Source of the DNA: Hedera helix
Lineage: Eukaryota; Streptophyta; Magnoliopsida; Apiales; Araliaceae
Direction: 5' to 3'
Length of the DNA: 64,000 nt
Assembly (NCBI GenBank): GCA_947179155.2
Contig: OX359270.1
Location: 19,255,556-19,319,555, forward strand
Position 1 is the stretch's first letter, and each line of letters begins with the position of its first letter. The translations under genes and the position numbers were made by a program. Below the pieces are notes generated by a model that was not told the origin of the DNA, did no database searches, and was given only the letters and a program-made list of their open reading frames with translations. Below are positions 12,755 to 24,809 of the stretch, piece by piece.

Positions 12755-14079
12755 TTATCTTGGTGATTTACTACCGTAGAATACCACCTTTAACTTATTC
12801 GGAGTCTTCAGGTGCACACACTTGTTCTTACAGTCGCTAATTGCTTTGTAATTCGATAACCAATTCATTCCGAGAATTACGTCAAATTCCCCCAAACGAA
12901 TTGGTATCAAATTCACGTTAAGTTTAAACCATCGCAACTCGGCACAACAATTCCTATGAATGTAGTCTACGGGAATAATTTTTTTGTTTGCTACTTCTAC
13001 GTTCATAGGGGTTCTAACTTTTCTCGAGGTAAGTCCAATCTCTTAGCAAATTCTTCGGAAACAAAAGAACAAGTAGCACCCAAATCAAATAATACATATG
13101 CATTAATATCATTGATTGGGATGATACCTAACACCACGTCCTTAGAGTCAACCGCATCTTGCACGGTCATGTTGAAAGTGCGTGTTGTGGGTCTGTTGGC
13201 CTGGCTAGCTGGTCCTCCTAGGTTTAACTTCTTGTTGTTGTTGTTGTTGTTGTTGTTGTTGCAGTTTCCACTTCTCGTGTCGCCCTTCCTTTTTGGGCAG
13301 TCCTTGACTTGGTGGTTGAGTATTCCACAGGAAAAACACCCTCCTTTCAGTTTTTTTGGGCATTGAGGAGCCATGTGCCCTTGTTGTTCGCAACTATAAC
13401 AAACACTTTTGCCCTTTAGACATTCTCCAGTGTGGTTTCTACCACAATTATTGCATTTGGTTGCTTTTTTAGCCTTTCCTCCAGATCTGTTGGCTCCGGA
13501 CGATTGGCTTTCATTCCATCTCCTCTTGTTAGGAGGGGCAAACCGTGCCAACTCATTGAACTTGGATGCCAACTCGGTCACGGACAAGTTTCCCTACTTC
13601 AGCTCCAGGAATTTTACCTCTGTATCTTGTTGTATGTTCTCTAGAAAATAATTCTCGTAAAACATTTCCTTGAAACGCTCCCATGGATTGTCACCTTCCC
13701 CAGCACGGCCCTTGTTGGCCTTCCACCAGTAGTTCGCCTCCCCCTTTAACATGAAGGTGGCGAACCCAACCTTTTGCACGTTAGCTACTCTAGCGACCTC
13801 AAACACTTTATCCATTTCTTCGGCCCATGTCTGGGCCTTTATTGGGTCTAGAGTCCCTTTGAATTTTGGTGGTCCAACCAGTTTGAAGTCTTTGAAGTTT
13901 GCTAAGTGATGCGCTGGCAGGGGCGTGGGTTATTCCATTACCGGGACCACATGTGGTGGTCTCGCTTGCATGGCTTCTGCCATCATTTTTGCGAACATTC
14001 GCATTGGGTTGGGTTGGTCCCCAACCTCACTCTCTGACTCTAGAACAAGGTTGTTACGTGTTTGTTGTTTGGGCGGCAT
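12755..14079 (-). pseudogene. Tekay-1 gag and aspartic protease
   Basis: The ATG at 14079 opens MPPKQQTRNN and is preceded by TTTTAGCAG, a splice-acceptor-like site. The capsid part includes FKDFKLVGPPKFKGTLDPIK and FATFMLKGEANYWWKANKG (retrotransposon gag fold). Three CCHC-type knuckles follow: CNNCGRNHTGEC, CYSCEQQGHMAPQC and CFSCGILNHQVKDC. A poly-Asn run encoded by the GTT/AAC repeat at 13232-13261 links them to protease, where the active site reads LFDLGATCSF, so the usual DSG/DTG is changed to DLG and is probably inactive. Compared with Tekay-2, about 70 residues are missing after FNELARFAP. Stops occur near 13930 and 13595. Confidence 0.87.
13232..13261. repeat. (GTT)n trinucleotide repeat encoding poly-Asn in gag
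   Basis: Ten GTT units on plus read as AAC (Asn) on the coding minus strand, between the third zinc knuckle and the protease. Tekay-2 has only a few Asn at the same place, so the run is an expansion in this copy. Confidence 0.9.
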
Positions 14080-14082
14080 GAT

Positions 14083-14479
14083 CTGCTAAAACATAAATCT
14101 TAGACTTACGCTTATAGTTTTACGCACCATGTTAGTCCAATTAACATTTAAACTATCTATCAAGCACATTTGATTTAAACAAAGAAAAAATTACATTTAT
14201 ATTCATATACCAATGCTTCAATATAGACTGACTCAATATATGACATACTGCTATAAACGCTCAAGACAAAAACTGCCCCCTACCAACTATCCTTTAATGA
14301 AGAAAAGTGAGGATTCACTACCAATTACCCCTCTATCCAAACAAAAGTTGGGGTTGACTACTATCCTATGCATACTACAAAACATAAGGATTTACAAAAT
14401 TAAAATTGTCCCTATTATGAACAAAATGTGGGACTCACTACCATCTACAAATACAAATAAAGGTACTAACTGATAACAA
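14083..14479 (-). other. Spacer between the extra ORF and gag of Tekay-1
   Basis: Non-coding, with two or three degenerate copies of a segment of about 65 bp around 14265-14450. Part of it (minus strand CAACTTTTGTTTGGATAGAGG) is recognisable in the corresponding Tekay-2 spacer near 31729-31750. Confidence 0.6.
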
Positions 14480-15410
14480 TCAACGCCTGCTGCGGCAAAC
14501 TGTCCGACGGTAAACCTGCTGGACCAACTCATCAACTACATGACGTCTAATTATGCGCCGGATGCTACCCATGTCTTGAGGGTACCTCATAACTCGGTCC
14601 CTTAGTCTGTCAAAGGAAGTCTCCAAAGCATACTCCAGAGTGTCAATCCTGACAGATCTAACTCGATTATATCTCTCCAAGCTACCTACCCTCATGGTAG
14701 CCCTGAGCCAAGCCTCATGAATCTGAATCTGGTCTACTCGCTTCCGGTCGAGCTCGGCCCTAGTGGCCTAAAGAACTGTCTGACTATGTACCTCTCTAGT
14801 GTTTAATTGCTTTACAATCTGCCTAAGCTGACTGTTCTGTAACACCAGCTGCTGCACCGTTGGACTCGGCTGAGGTGCAGTTTGTTCTAACTGTTGTATC
14901 TTGCCCTGCAGCTCGGCCACATCTAGCTCCCTCTAGTACGCCTCTTCTCTATATAAATTCTCCAACTGCTGATGGAGAGCATTCTGCTCCTCCAGATGAG
15001 TAATCCGAGCAGTCTGCTGTTCGACAACTTGCTACAGCTCAGTAAACTGCTCCTGCTCCAACGTAGACTCAGCATAACCCTCAAACAAATCATCCACAAA
15101 AGTGTGAAACACATGAGATCCCTCCTCGGGTACCTCCTCCCTGCTACTACCTCAATCTTCAACTCCGCAGGATCTCCCTCGGACTCCACATCCCATGCGG
15201 GATCATCCTTTGACTCAACATCCTGGTCCTGACTGCCGGATCTCATAACCCCGCCTATAACAGGCTCTGCCATATCTATAATGTCATCATCCTCTGGGTC
15301 ATACTCTCCTAATGGTGATGCCGTGCATAACCCATCAACTACTCTGTATCCACCGGTATATCGATGAATAGCTCCTCATCTCGAGATCCACTAGACTCGC
15401 CTATAGCCAT
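14480..15410 (-). pseudogene. Tekay-1 extra ORF upstream of gag (coiled-coil protein)
   Basis: Starts ATG at 15410 (MAIGESSGSRDEEL) and ends TGA at 14480 after frameshifts and stops. The N-terminal part is acidic (VESKDDPAWDVESEGDPAEL). The middle is a predicted coiled coil (ARITHLEEQNALHQQLENLY). The C-terminal part reads RIDTLEYALETSFDRLRDRV and then RYPQDMGSIRRIIRRH. Tekay-2 has a matching ORF at 30918-31675, with RIQHLEEQNLTHQHRENQYR and RIDRLSYVYRSSFSRFQSRV. The start is preceded by GATGCAG/GATG, a splice-acceptor-like site. No known domain is recognised. It is not a displaced gag, because gag follows intact in order on the same strand. Confidence 0.72.
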
Positions 15411-15544
15411 CCTGCATCACAACATGAAAAATCAACATTAGTACAATAATAAAATATATTCATAGGAGAAATGAAATTATATTTCATTGGGTACTACTCG
15501 ACTCGATGAATTTTCATCAAAAATAGCTTTAAATTGGAAAAAGA
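15411..15544 (-). other. Tekay-1 leader just upstream of the extra ORF
   Basis: The minus strand here matches the leader of Tekay-2 (30808-30917), including CATCGAGTCGAG and ATGAATATATTTTATT. It ends in an AG/G at the ORF start. Homology stops at about 15545, where Tekay-1 is truncated. Confidence 0.65.
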
Positions 15545-15629
15545 AGAAGAAATTGAGCGAACTCAGGAATTAAAGGGATTTAATAGCTGCATTGCATTCT
15601 TTAAGAAAAAATTTAGGTACGTATGCAGT

Positions 15630-15897
15630 TACTACAAGAAAAAGCTTATTTCTGTTGGACAATTCCGTCGGAAATAAGTTTATTTTTGACAGAATTGTCT
15701 GTTAAAAATTCGGTCGTAAATAATCGCGTTGGAGATAAATCCGTAGAAAATGAGCCTATTTCGTCAGAATAGGGGTATTTTTCTTGTCAATGTAACACTT
15801 TTTACAATGGATTCGATCGATTTTACCTTTTTCGTCGGAAAAAAGCTTACTTCCAATGGAATAAATTTCGTCGAAAATAAGCTTTTTTCTTATAGCG
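15630..15897. mobile_element. CACTA-like MITE (268 bp) with 3-bp target duplication
   Basis: The left end TACTACAAGAAAAAGCTTAT and the complement of the right end CGCTATAAGAAAAAAGCTTA form terminal inverted repeats close to the CACTA consensus CACTACAAGAAAA, both mutated at the first bases. AGT flanks both sides (15627-15629 and 15898-15900), as expected for the 3-bp CACTA duplication. The interior has subterminal CGTCGGAAATAAG-type repeats in both orientations and no ORF, so it would depend on a transposase supplied elsewhere. Confidence 0.75.
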
Positions 15898-15904
15898 AGT
15901 ATCT

Positions 15905-16885
15905 TCCATTCAATTACCCGCTACTTACAAGAAGTTGTTGCCTTCTGTTGTACAAGCTCCTACCTTGGAATTGAAACATTTACCTACCCATTTGAAGTAT
16001 GCATATTTAGGGAAGGATGACATATTGCCAGTAATCATTGCCAATAATATGACCAAAGTTCAATAAGATAAATTGCTAAGAGTCTTAAGGGAGCACATAA
16101 CAGTCTTTAGTTGGACAATTGCATACATCAAGGGTATAAGTCCTACCATGTACATGCATCAAATTCTTTTGGAAGTAGGAGCCAAACCAACGAGAGAAGC
16201 TCAAAGAAGTTTGAATCCACCCATGATGGAGGTAGTGAAATAAGAGGTTCTAAAATTACTTGATGCAAGTATAATCTACCCAATTTTAGACAGTCAATGG
16301 GTGAGTTCAGTACAGGTAGTTCTAAAGAAGTCTGGTATAACTGTGATTCAGAATGAAAAGAATGAGTTGGTACCCACACGTATGCAAATAGGATGGAAAA
16401 TGTGTATTAATTACCGAAAATTGAATGCTGTAACTAGGAAAAATCATTTTTTTCTCCCTTTTATTGATCAAATGTTAGAAAGACTAGCTGGCCATACTTA
16501 ATATTATTTTTTAGATGGTTTTTTAGGCTACAACCAAATTGTGATTGCACCGGAGGATCAGGAAAAGACCACCTTCATGTGCCCATTTGGTATAATTATA
16601 TATCGTAGGATGTTCTTTGGACTTTGTAATGCACTTGGTACTTTTCAGAGATGCATGGTAAGTATATTCTCCGATCTTCTTGAAAATTGCATTGAAGTAT
16701 TTATGGATGATTTCACAATACATGATGATTCTTTGGATGCATGTTTATATAATTTGACTTGTGTGCTAGATAGATACTTAGAAACTAATTTTGTTCTTAA
16801 TTAGAAAAAAATGTCATTTTATGGTAGAGCAAGGTATAATACTCGAACATATAGTTTCAGCTAGGGGATTAGAAGTAGATAAAGC
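15905..16885 (+). pseudogene. Athila-1 reverse transcriptase (N-terminal and catalytic part)
   Basis: Plus-strand reading passes through LELKHLPTHLKYAYLGKDD and HITVFSWTIAYIKGISP (the segment upstream of RT), then VLLDASIIYPI-type and INYRKLNAVTRK boxes, FLDGFLGYNQIVIAPEDQEK, and the catalytic IEVFMDDFTIHDDS near 16700, which keeps the Asp pair. The frame is closed by stops near 16052, 16240, 16498 and 16802. Sequence breaks at GLEVDKA (16885), where a solo LTR is inserted, and resumes at 18376. Confidence 0.88.
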
Positions 16886-18375
16886 TGATGATTGATTTTT
16901 ATACCTAATTATTAAATACTCTTGAATTTGATTATTTTGTGAATTCTTTAGCATTTTAGTTAGTTTTACATGTTTTATTTATATTTTAGGTAATTTATAT
17001 TATTTTTATAAATTTTATGCATTTTAATTTAATTTTTGTAAGAAAATATAGCTGATAGGGATATTTTGGTAATTTTTAGCAAAGCCACTGCCACAATGGT
17101 GTCCTGCTACCGTCGTAGCGGTAGTATAAAGCAGAATCCAACAGCCGGTGTCATCGCCACGACGCTCTATTGAATTGCCCAGAAAAATTATAACTACCAC
17201 CACAACGGCGGTACTGTAGTAGGTCGGGGATTTGCCTTTTTAAGTCTAAGTTTGCAGCCCCCAATTATAACTTTTATTTTCCTCTTTTCATTTGGGGCTG
17301 AGAGAGAGAGGCTAGGGTTGAGAGAGCTTGAGGGAATGGCATTTTCCACTACGAGAAACCTCATAACCTTGGATTTTCCATGCCAATACCTTCAATTTTT
17401 GGAACTATCAATGAAGAAGATGAAGAGCAAGCAAGAGCCATGGATGGAAGCCATTGATGGATGGAATTAGGAGCTTGGGCGACACAAGTTTTCTCTTTTA
17501 TTCTCTTAATTATCTTTGTATTACATTAATATTGGATTTCTTGATGGATTTTTATGTATATTGGCTATACTTCTCTCATTGGAATCTAAGTATTGCTTTT
17601 GAATCCAATATAGTATTGTTGTTGAATTTCTTTCTCTTGATTGACACCATATGAATTGGATTATCATATTATGTGCTTCACGTATCAATTAATTGCAAGT
17701 GATTGATTTGGGGAACCTATATAAAATTGGAAGATGGATTATAGGTTTGGACCCAAATATGATAACATGTGTTGTGTATTTGTTCTTTGGAGCATATGCA
17801 TAATTTGTGTGTAGGATAGACATATACCTCCATACCACGTGTAACCAATGTGAAAATCTGTGTTTAAAAACCCTACTTATGTTAGTTCTCATAGAAATAT
17901 AGTGAATTATCTTGCTTTGGTTGTTCTTGTCTAAATTCTGTCGAATGAGATAGGTTTGGATGAGATATGCTTATTTGGGTATCGAAAGATGTCTATAAGT
18001 ACTATCGTATTCTCGGTTGACAATTCATCGTGACCGTAAGATTGAGAAGATAGTTATGAGATTTAATTAATGTGTTTGGAGAAATTTCAGACTTAGGTTC
18101 ACCTATATTTATTGCTTTGTTAGTTTAATTGTTATGTTAGCTAATTTACATTTCATTTGTCTTACTCCATTCAATCAACTGTTTAAGTAAGATTGACTTA
18201 TTTTGCATTAGTATTTGGAAAACTGTTAGAACTAATTCCTCATAGGATCAACTTTTTTTATCACTTTATTAATTGTTGACCGTGTATGCTTGCACGTTAT
18301 TCATTCAAATGAATTCGAGATAGGAATTTAATTAATAAATAAAATATAAATAAACCGTTTCAATTTCAACCAACA
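16886..18375 (+). mobile_element. Athila-like solo LTR (1490 bp) inserted in Athila-1 RT
   Basis: Begins TGATGATTGATTTTTATACC and ends CAACCAACA, with the 5-bp target duplication AAAGC at 16881-16885 and 18376-18380. Removing it restores the RT reading across the join. The start resembles the LTRs at 25011 (TGATGAGTGAGTTTTATACC) and 20813-22105 (complement TGATGAGTGGGTGTTATACC). ORFs at 17252-17654 have no recognisable product and are LTR sequence. Confidence 0.9.
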
Positions 18376-20295
18376 AAAGCTAAGATAGAAATTGTTGTTG
18401 CTTTACTTTACCTCGTTAGTGTGTGGAAAATTTGTTCTTTTCTTGGTCATGTAGGTTTCTATCATAGATTTATCAAGGACTTCTCCAAAATAGCTCTGCC
18501 ATTGTGTAAGTTATTGCAAAAAGATGTGGAGTTCCAGTTTGATGATGAGTGCAAGGAGGTGTTTAACAAGTTAAAAAAGCTATTGACCTCAGTACCGGTG
18601 ATACAACCACCAAATTGGAAATTGCCCTTTGAGATTATGTGTGACGCTAACAACTATGCAGTAGGGGCTGTCATGGGCCAACGAGTTGACAAAGCTGTTC
18701 ATACCGTCTACTATGCTTTCAGAACTTTGAATACTGTTCAGATTAACTACTCTTCTATTGAAAAAGAACTTTTAACTGTTGTTTTTGCTTTAGACAAATT
18801 TAGATCTTATCTGCTTGGTACTAAAGTTGTAGTTTATTTTGACCATGCTGTTTTCTGGTATTTGCTGACCAAGAAGGAATCCAAACCTAGGATCATTCAA
18901 TTTTTGCAGTTGCAAGAATTTGATTTGGAAATTCGAAATAAGAAAAGAGCGGATAACTTGGTGGCAGATCACTTGAGTCGACTAATCAAGGATGAAGACG
19001 CACTACCATTACAAGATTCTTTCCCAGATGAGCATTTATTTTCTGTTGAAGAGTCTCTACCCTGGTATGCGAACATTGTGAATTACTTAGTAAGTGCTTA
19101 TATTCTTAGTGAATTCTCTAAAATTCAGAAAGAAAAGCTTAAGAGTGATACCAAATGTTATGTATGAGATGACCCATATTTATGAAAATTTTGTGCTGAC
19201 CAAGTAGTTAGAAGGTGTGTGTGTAATAGTGAATTTTTGCATATTCTAACATTCTGTCATTCTTATGCTTGTGGCGGTCATTTTAGACCTAAAAGAACAG
19301 CTTATAAGGTTTTAGAAAGTGGTTTCTTTTGGCCTACTATTTTTAAAGATTCTTATCTGTTTTGTAAATCATGTGCAAATTGTCAAAAGACAGGAAATAT
19401 ATCAAGTAGGAATCAAATACCACAAACCCCTATTTTAATTGTTAAATTTTTTAATGTTTTGGGTATTGATTTTATGGGACTATTTCCTGCTTCTTATGGT
19501 AATGTTTACATTATGTTGGTTGTTGACTATATTTCTAAATGGGTGAAAGCTAAAGCCACTAGAACTGATGATTCTAAAATTGTTATAGATTTTGTCAAGT
19601 CTAAGATATTTGTCAGATTTGGGACTCCAAGGGCCATTATTAGTGATAGAGGAACCCACTTTTGTAATAGGATGCTAGCAGGCATGTTCAAGAAATATAA
19701 TGTGATGCATAGGGTCTCGACATCTTACCATCCACAAAGCAATGGTCAAGCTGAGGTATCCAAACATGAGGTTAAGTCCATTCTAGAAAAAGTGGTCAAG
19801 CCAAATAGAAAAAATTGGAGTATGAGATTAGAAGGTGCATTTTGGGCCTATATGATTGTTTACAAAACACCTATTAGTATGTCACCTTATATATTAGTAT
19901 TTGGGAAACTATGTCACATGCCTGTGGAATTAGAGCACAAGGCTTTCTGGGCAATTAAACAATGCAACATAAGCATGGATGAAGCTGGAGAACAAAGAAA
20001 ATTGCAATTACAAGAGCTGGAGGAATTGCAGAATGATGCGTATGAGAGCTCTCAACTGTACAAGGATATGACAATAGCATTCCATGACAAACAGATTTTG
20101 AGAAAGACTTTCATTGTTGGACAAGGAGTTTTCCTTTATAATTCAAGACTAAAGTTGTTTCCAGGTAAGTTACGTTCTCGTTGGGAGGGTCCATTTATTA
20201 TGTTTAATATTTTTCCTCATGGTGCTGTAGTTATTCAAAACCCAAAAACATGGAAGATATTCAAGGTAAACAGTCACATGCTTAAACCTTTTTAA
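18376..20295 (+). pseudogene. Athila-1 RT end, RNase H and integrase
   Basis: Resumes with FLGHVGFYHRFIKDFSKIA (RT thumb). RNase H residues lie in IMCDANNYAVGAVMG, SSIEKELLTVV, YFDHAVF and NLVADHLSRL, although the usual TDH is now FDH. A stop near 19167 separates RNase H from integrase. Integrase starts with a degenerate zinc site (FCHSYACGGHF, CKSCANCQK), then FNVLGIDFMGLFPA (first Asp), AIISDRGTHFCN (second Asp) and NGQAEVSKHEVK (Glu), and ends GPFIMFNIFPHGAVVI before TAA at 20295. The integrase ORF of 358 codons is the best-preserved gypsy ORF in the window. Confidence 0.92.
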
Positions 20296-20812
20296 GAAGG
20301 ATATCAAGTGGAGAATGTTGAAATGCTGGATTTGATGGACCCAGTTTATGATGCTTGAAAGGACGGATGTCAGGTAAACAACAGTAAACAAATGCGTTTG
20401 TTGGGAGACAACCCATCATTTAAATTACTTCATTTTCTTAGTTAATAGTAGCTTAGGTTATTTTCTAGTTAATAGCTTAGTGATTCCTATTTGATTATAA
20501 TCGTGCCTTAATTTTTTTGTTCCAGGTCCTAAGGTACCATGCACGAAGGAAATAGAAGCCAAAATAAACAAATAAGGCAAGTTATAGGAGTGACACGACT
20601 GCCCCACAAAACACATATGGGATGGCGTGGCAACACCCATGGGTTATTCGAGTCACTGTAAGTGCAACGCTAGGCGCGCCATCAGTAGTATTAAATGCAA
20701 CAAGACTACGCCACTTATAGATTTTTGAAAAATAAGAACATAACCTGATCGGATTCCTCCTATTTTCTATTCCTTTTCCAAATCAAACACAGACTAATAT
20801 TCTCTTAACTCT
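20296..20812 (+). other. Athila-1 region between pol and the third ORF (left part)
   Basis: Non-coding. It holds a possible splice donor (CAG/GTAAAC near 20371) and acceptor (TTGTTCCAG/GTCC near 20525), consistent with the spliced expression reported for Athila third ORFs, but this is only inferred. The GTTGGGAGACAACCC palindrome at 20399-20413 is typical of this position in Athila elements. Confidence 0.5.
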
Positions 20813-22105
20813 TGTTGTCCGATTTATATTTAAGGAATTCACACGCAAGTATACGCGGTCAATCAAGTAATATAGTAGTAGTAAGGATGTCGAACCCACA
20901 AGGAACAAGTAATAATAACTATGTTAACTATTAAATGTGTATTAATTCAACTCTATTTAAACTGTAGCAAATTTGGATTATGAACCTGGAATTATGAACT
21001 ACTTAAAATTGAGATTGAATTTAAACTAACTAACTAACTAACTAATGAGAATGATTTACCAGATAATAAAGAACTTTAAGATTACAGTTTCCCCGTTGGA
21101 TCACAATAATGTCATCATCTTAATTCCAATTACTTAATCATATGGATTGTTAACTGAGATCACTTATCTATTTACTAATCTCTTTCGATAATTAATAAAA
21201 AGATCCATTCCAATTTATAATGCTATAAGTCTATGCAAAATATCTTGAAACAGACTCATTAAGATTAAACTCTCAACATGTTACGTGTGGTCTATAGGTA
21301 TTCGCATCCTATATACTATCATGATACTCTTCCTAGAAAGAATAAACAAAATCACACGTTATTATACCCAGATCTATTCCTAGATTTCCTCTTTCAATTC
21401 CATCTAAGAAATCAAATAACTGCTAATCAGACAATTATAATTCACGCACAAAATATAACAACCAATCCATCAATTGATCAAATAATTGAAATGAAGATAA
21501 TTTAATTAAAGTTCAACCAACGGTTCCATTGTAACCTTAAAGAAGGATTTAGTTACACATTATAATGAAAACCATAATTAAATTGATATAGAAAAACATC
21601 ATAAGTTCAGAAGATTAAGGAAAAGGAAATAGAAAAAACTCTATTGAAGTCTCTTGCTTCCTCTGTCTTCACAGTTGTGTTCTTCCTCAAAAATCCTTCC
21701 CGCAGCTCTAATTTGTGTTCCCCCAATCCTTGCTCTTTCCCTCTCTTATGTACTCTCTCTATCTGCCTTAAAGTCCTAGAATCCTTCTTTAACAGAACCG
21801 CAACAACTAACTTCCTATTCGGACTCGGATTTCTCAACGCAGAATTGAATCAACTAAACTCGCCGAACTGCGTCCCGGTGCCATCTTCACACTCTGTCAC
21901 TGCGCCCCGGCGCCATCTACTGTTCATTAATTACAAAATTGCCACTGAACAACTTTTTTTTTTTTTTTTTTTCCGTTTTGACCTCCCGAAGCCGTTTTCT
22001 GCAAATTAATCATAAAAATAAGTAAAATAAAACTAAAAACACTTAAAGATAGCAAGTAACTAAGCCTAAAAGTACCTAATTCGTAGGTATAACACCCACT
22101 CATCA
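20813..22105 (-). mobile_element. Athila-like solo LTR (1293 bp), minus orientation
   Basis: Plus-strand ends are TGTTGTCCGATT and GGTATAACACCCACTCATCA; target duplication ACTCT at 20808-20812 and 22106-22110. On the minus strand the LTR starts TGATGAGTGGGTGTTATACC. It has been inserted in the Athila-1 3' region. It contains an 18-T run at about 21953-21972. Confidence 0.9.
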
Positions 22106-22718
22106 ACTCTCACAACCTAACCTCCATTCCAAATCTGACTGAGCAACATCATTCAAACCAAAACCCCAAACCAAACCCACTCGATAAACCCTGGCCTGCT
22201 CCCTCGATTTATTGCCAATTTCACCGAACCAAGCTGGGTATCTGACTTCACAGTTGCAACTTGAGATTGGGTATTCATCCATAAGAGCCGATTGGGTCCT
22301 TAAATAAGTAAGTAAGTAATTTATTTTAGTTTTCGATTAGGTTTCAAGGATTTAGTTGTGTTTATTAGACTAAGGTAGTATAGAATGAATACTTGTTTGG
22401 ACTTTTTGTTCAATGTGGTTTATTAATCTATTGTGTGAGCAATAAGTTTGGGGGAAATTACTAAGTGAATTTATATTTATCTATGGAATTATTTGGGGAA
22501 GTGATTGGGATTGTTGTGGGTGATTTATTGAATTTCTATGAGAAGGGGATTAAGCATGCATGTTACCTATTTGATTTTGTGCTTGAGAGAAGAATTTGAG
22601 ATTGATTGTGTTTGGGTATTGAATAGATTGAGTTAATTTAAGTATTCATAGTCTAGTTGGGCAAATACACTGCTTGGTTATTTATATTGGTCTGTGATTG
22701 TTACTATTTATGAATTTA
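22106..22718 (+). other. Athila-1 region upstream of the third ORF (right part)
   Basis: Continues the Athila-1 sequence interrupted at 20812. It begins CT- and CA-rich (22115-22260) and becomes AT-rich. No coding similarity is seen before the ATG at 22719. Confidence 0.5.
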
Positions 22719-23893
22719 ATGTCTGAAAAACGTCAAAGAGGCTCTGGTTCTCGGTCTGCACAAAGCTTTGACCATACAAGGTTTGTAATTGAAGAAGCTT
22801 CAGATAAGTATCACAAGGTGCTGGCTGATAAGACTTATGTATTGGGAAGGAGGCTTAGGCCTGATGAAGTACAAGACGGGGATATGGGAATAATGATTGC
22901 AGAAAGAAATTAGTTTGACTTAATTGAACAATCGGGGCCAGCAACGACTTTTATTGTGAAGGAGTTTTATACGAATTCGGTGAATAAAATCAACTTCGTG
23001 GTGCAAGGGAGAAGCAAATCGGTGTCATTCGACAGCTCAACAATCAACTCGTATTGCAATTTTCCTAACCCTAGAATTTGTAACGAGTATAGAGAATTTC
23101 ATCATATCTTGGAGATTGTGATCCAATAGCTGAGCAAGCCTAAGACTGAATGGGCTTTAAAGGAAGGAACCTTAAAAATAGATAGTTTCCCACCCCCTGC
23201 CTTGAGTTGGTATGGAAATGATTGGTATAGTTCCATCTGTGCTAACTTGATGCCAACCAGGCATCGAAATCATGTTACCAAAGAGAGTCATTTTGTTATA
23301 TGCTATTGTGAACACCTTTGACATCAACATTGGGATGATTATTCAATAGCCAATTCTAAAATTTTTACGGGGTAAAACATTTGGTGGCATCCCTCATGCA
23401 TCACTCATTACAGAACTGTGCCATCGGGAGGGAGTACGATGGGATGTAGATGAAGTGCTTCTACCACCTATGGCTGTTATTGATCATGCCACGACTACAG
23501 AGTTTAAGGTTTGGGAAGGTGGCATCTATCATCCTCGAGGGTGAGGATTTATCATTCAACATGAACCTCTAGTCCAAGACCTTGAACTTGAACCAGTGGA
23601 CAAGCCTAATGAACAAGTTGTTTGTTCTGCCATTTTAGAAGTGGTATAAGGTCTCCATTAAAAAATTGATCGCCAGAACCGCAAGATGAAAAATTAAAAC
23701 CAGAAAATTGATGCAGTGGCGGCATGCGTTGATGCGATTCAACATGGACCTCAGCACTACGCTTTCGCAAATTTGTTCAGGTGCCGGTGCCAGTTCCAGT
23801 TCCGGCCCTACTCCTATTCAATTCTCAGTCCATCCTATAGTACCTGATTACCCTCAAGACTCTCCTAACGAGGAGAGTGATGACAATGTTTAA
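22719..23893 (+). pseudogene. Athila-1 third ORF ('putative plant transposon protein' domain)
   Basis: ATG at 22719 opens MSEKRQRGSGSRSAQSFDHT, followed by stops and frameshifts. Recognisable blocks are FIVKEFYTNSVNKINFVVQG, RSKSVSFDSSTINSYCNFPN and WYSSICANLMPTRHRNHVTK, which match in order the domain found in the ORF between pol and the 3' LTR of Athila elements. This ORF has been called env-like because of its position; no signal peptide or transmembrane segment is visible here. The frame ends with PDYPQDSPNEESDDNV at 23893. Confidence 0.75.
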
Positions 23894-24479
23894 CCAGACA
23901 ATTAGGGGAGTCCTATGTTCTTAAACTCTTTCTTATTTTAACAATAAGGACATTGTCTAGTTTAAGTTTAGGGGTGTGTTTAGGTCTAAATTTATTGTGC
24001 ATGATTTCTATGTTTGCATAGTAGTTTGTTATTTAGGTTATTATAGTTGCATTCATACATAGTTTGCATGTAGGAATTTTGCATGTAGTATATCAAGTGA
24101 ATGACTAACAATGAATTTGACATAATGGCCAATGATGAGTGGATTTTTATTGAGTTCAATTAAGATTGATATCATGTTAGTTAAGTTTTAACCTAACAAT
24201 TAGCTCTGAACTGTTTGAGATATGAATTAAAATGCACATGCCATCTGTTTTGAGTAATTATAATTTAGACCTGATTCATGTGATTAATTGCTTTGGAAAT
24301 ATTTCATTGAGAATCTATAAAACTTGATATTGCATGATTTGATTGAAAATTAGACATTAACTTAAGTTTGGGAGAATTTGAGGAAAATTAAATAATAAGA
24401 GTGAAAAAAGAGGAAAAAAAAAGAGAAAAGAAGAAGAAGAAAATTATGGAATTTTAAAGAAAAAGAAGAGTATGTGGTG

Positions 24480-24596
24480 AGACGAGATGGAGCGTAAAAC
24501 GCACTCGCTCATAAACACATACTAGAATGAGATGAAGTGTAAAACACACTCATTCGAGCAATAATGGTGAGACGAAGCATCAAATGCACTCATTGT
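24480..24596 (+). repeat. Three copies of the GAGCGTAAAACGCACTC motif in the Athila-1 3' UTR
   Basis: The copies begin near 24483, 24529 and 24569 and are partly degenerate (GAGCGTAAAACGCACTC, GAAGTGTAAAACACACTC, GAAGCATCAAATGCACTC). The same motif occurs in the 3' region of Athila-A at 47660-47772 in the opposite orientation. Confidence 0.75.
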
Positions 24597-24784
24597 GAAA
24601 AAAAAAAGCAGAAAAGAAAAACAATAAGCTTGTAAAGTATTCATGAAATCTCTAGCTTGGGTGTTGTGTCTATTTTAATGGAATTTTATATGAAGGATAA
24701 GTTTGTGGATTTGATATTGAAATTTTCAGTTTAGTGATTGATTATGTGAAACTATTTGGGTTATGGTTAATTCGAGCAGTTGGT

Positions 24785-24809
24785 ACACACACACACACAC
24801 ACACACACA
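24785..24809. repeat. (CA)n microsatellite
   Basis: An uninterrupted CA tract in the Athila-1 3' UTR. Confidence 0.95.

Larger units (their letters stand above)
4942..15544 (-). mobile_element. Tekay-1: Ty3/gypsy chromovirus, 5'-truncated and decayed
   Basis: In minus-strand order: leader, extra coiled-coil ORF (15410-14480), gag with zinc knuckles and protease (14079-12755), RT and RNase H (12732-11004), integrase with chromodomain (10990-9752), polypurine tract (9718-9705) and a long 3' LTR (9704-4942). The order gag-PR-RT-RH-IN with a terminal chromodomain places it among the chromoviruses; the long LTR and integrase C-terminus suggest the Tekay (Del) clade. The 5' LTR and primer site are missing: at about 15545 the leader gives way to Athila sequence. 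Stops and frameshifts in every ORF show it is dead. Confidence 0.85.

Noticed and set aside
12956..13644. Plus-strand ORFs of 70-136 codons over the Tekay-1 gag
   Set aside because: They are complementary to the zinc-knuckle and poly-Asn coding sequence; the Leu run is the complement of the AAC repeat.
17252..17654. Two short plus-strand ORFs between Athila RT and RNase H
   Set aside because: They lie inside the solo LTR 16886-18375, which has a perfect target duplication; no similarity.
22719..23893. Viral envelope gene in Athila-1
   Set aside because: The position is that of the so-called env-like ORF, but no signal peptide or membrane segment is visible; the domain is the plant transposon protein type.
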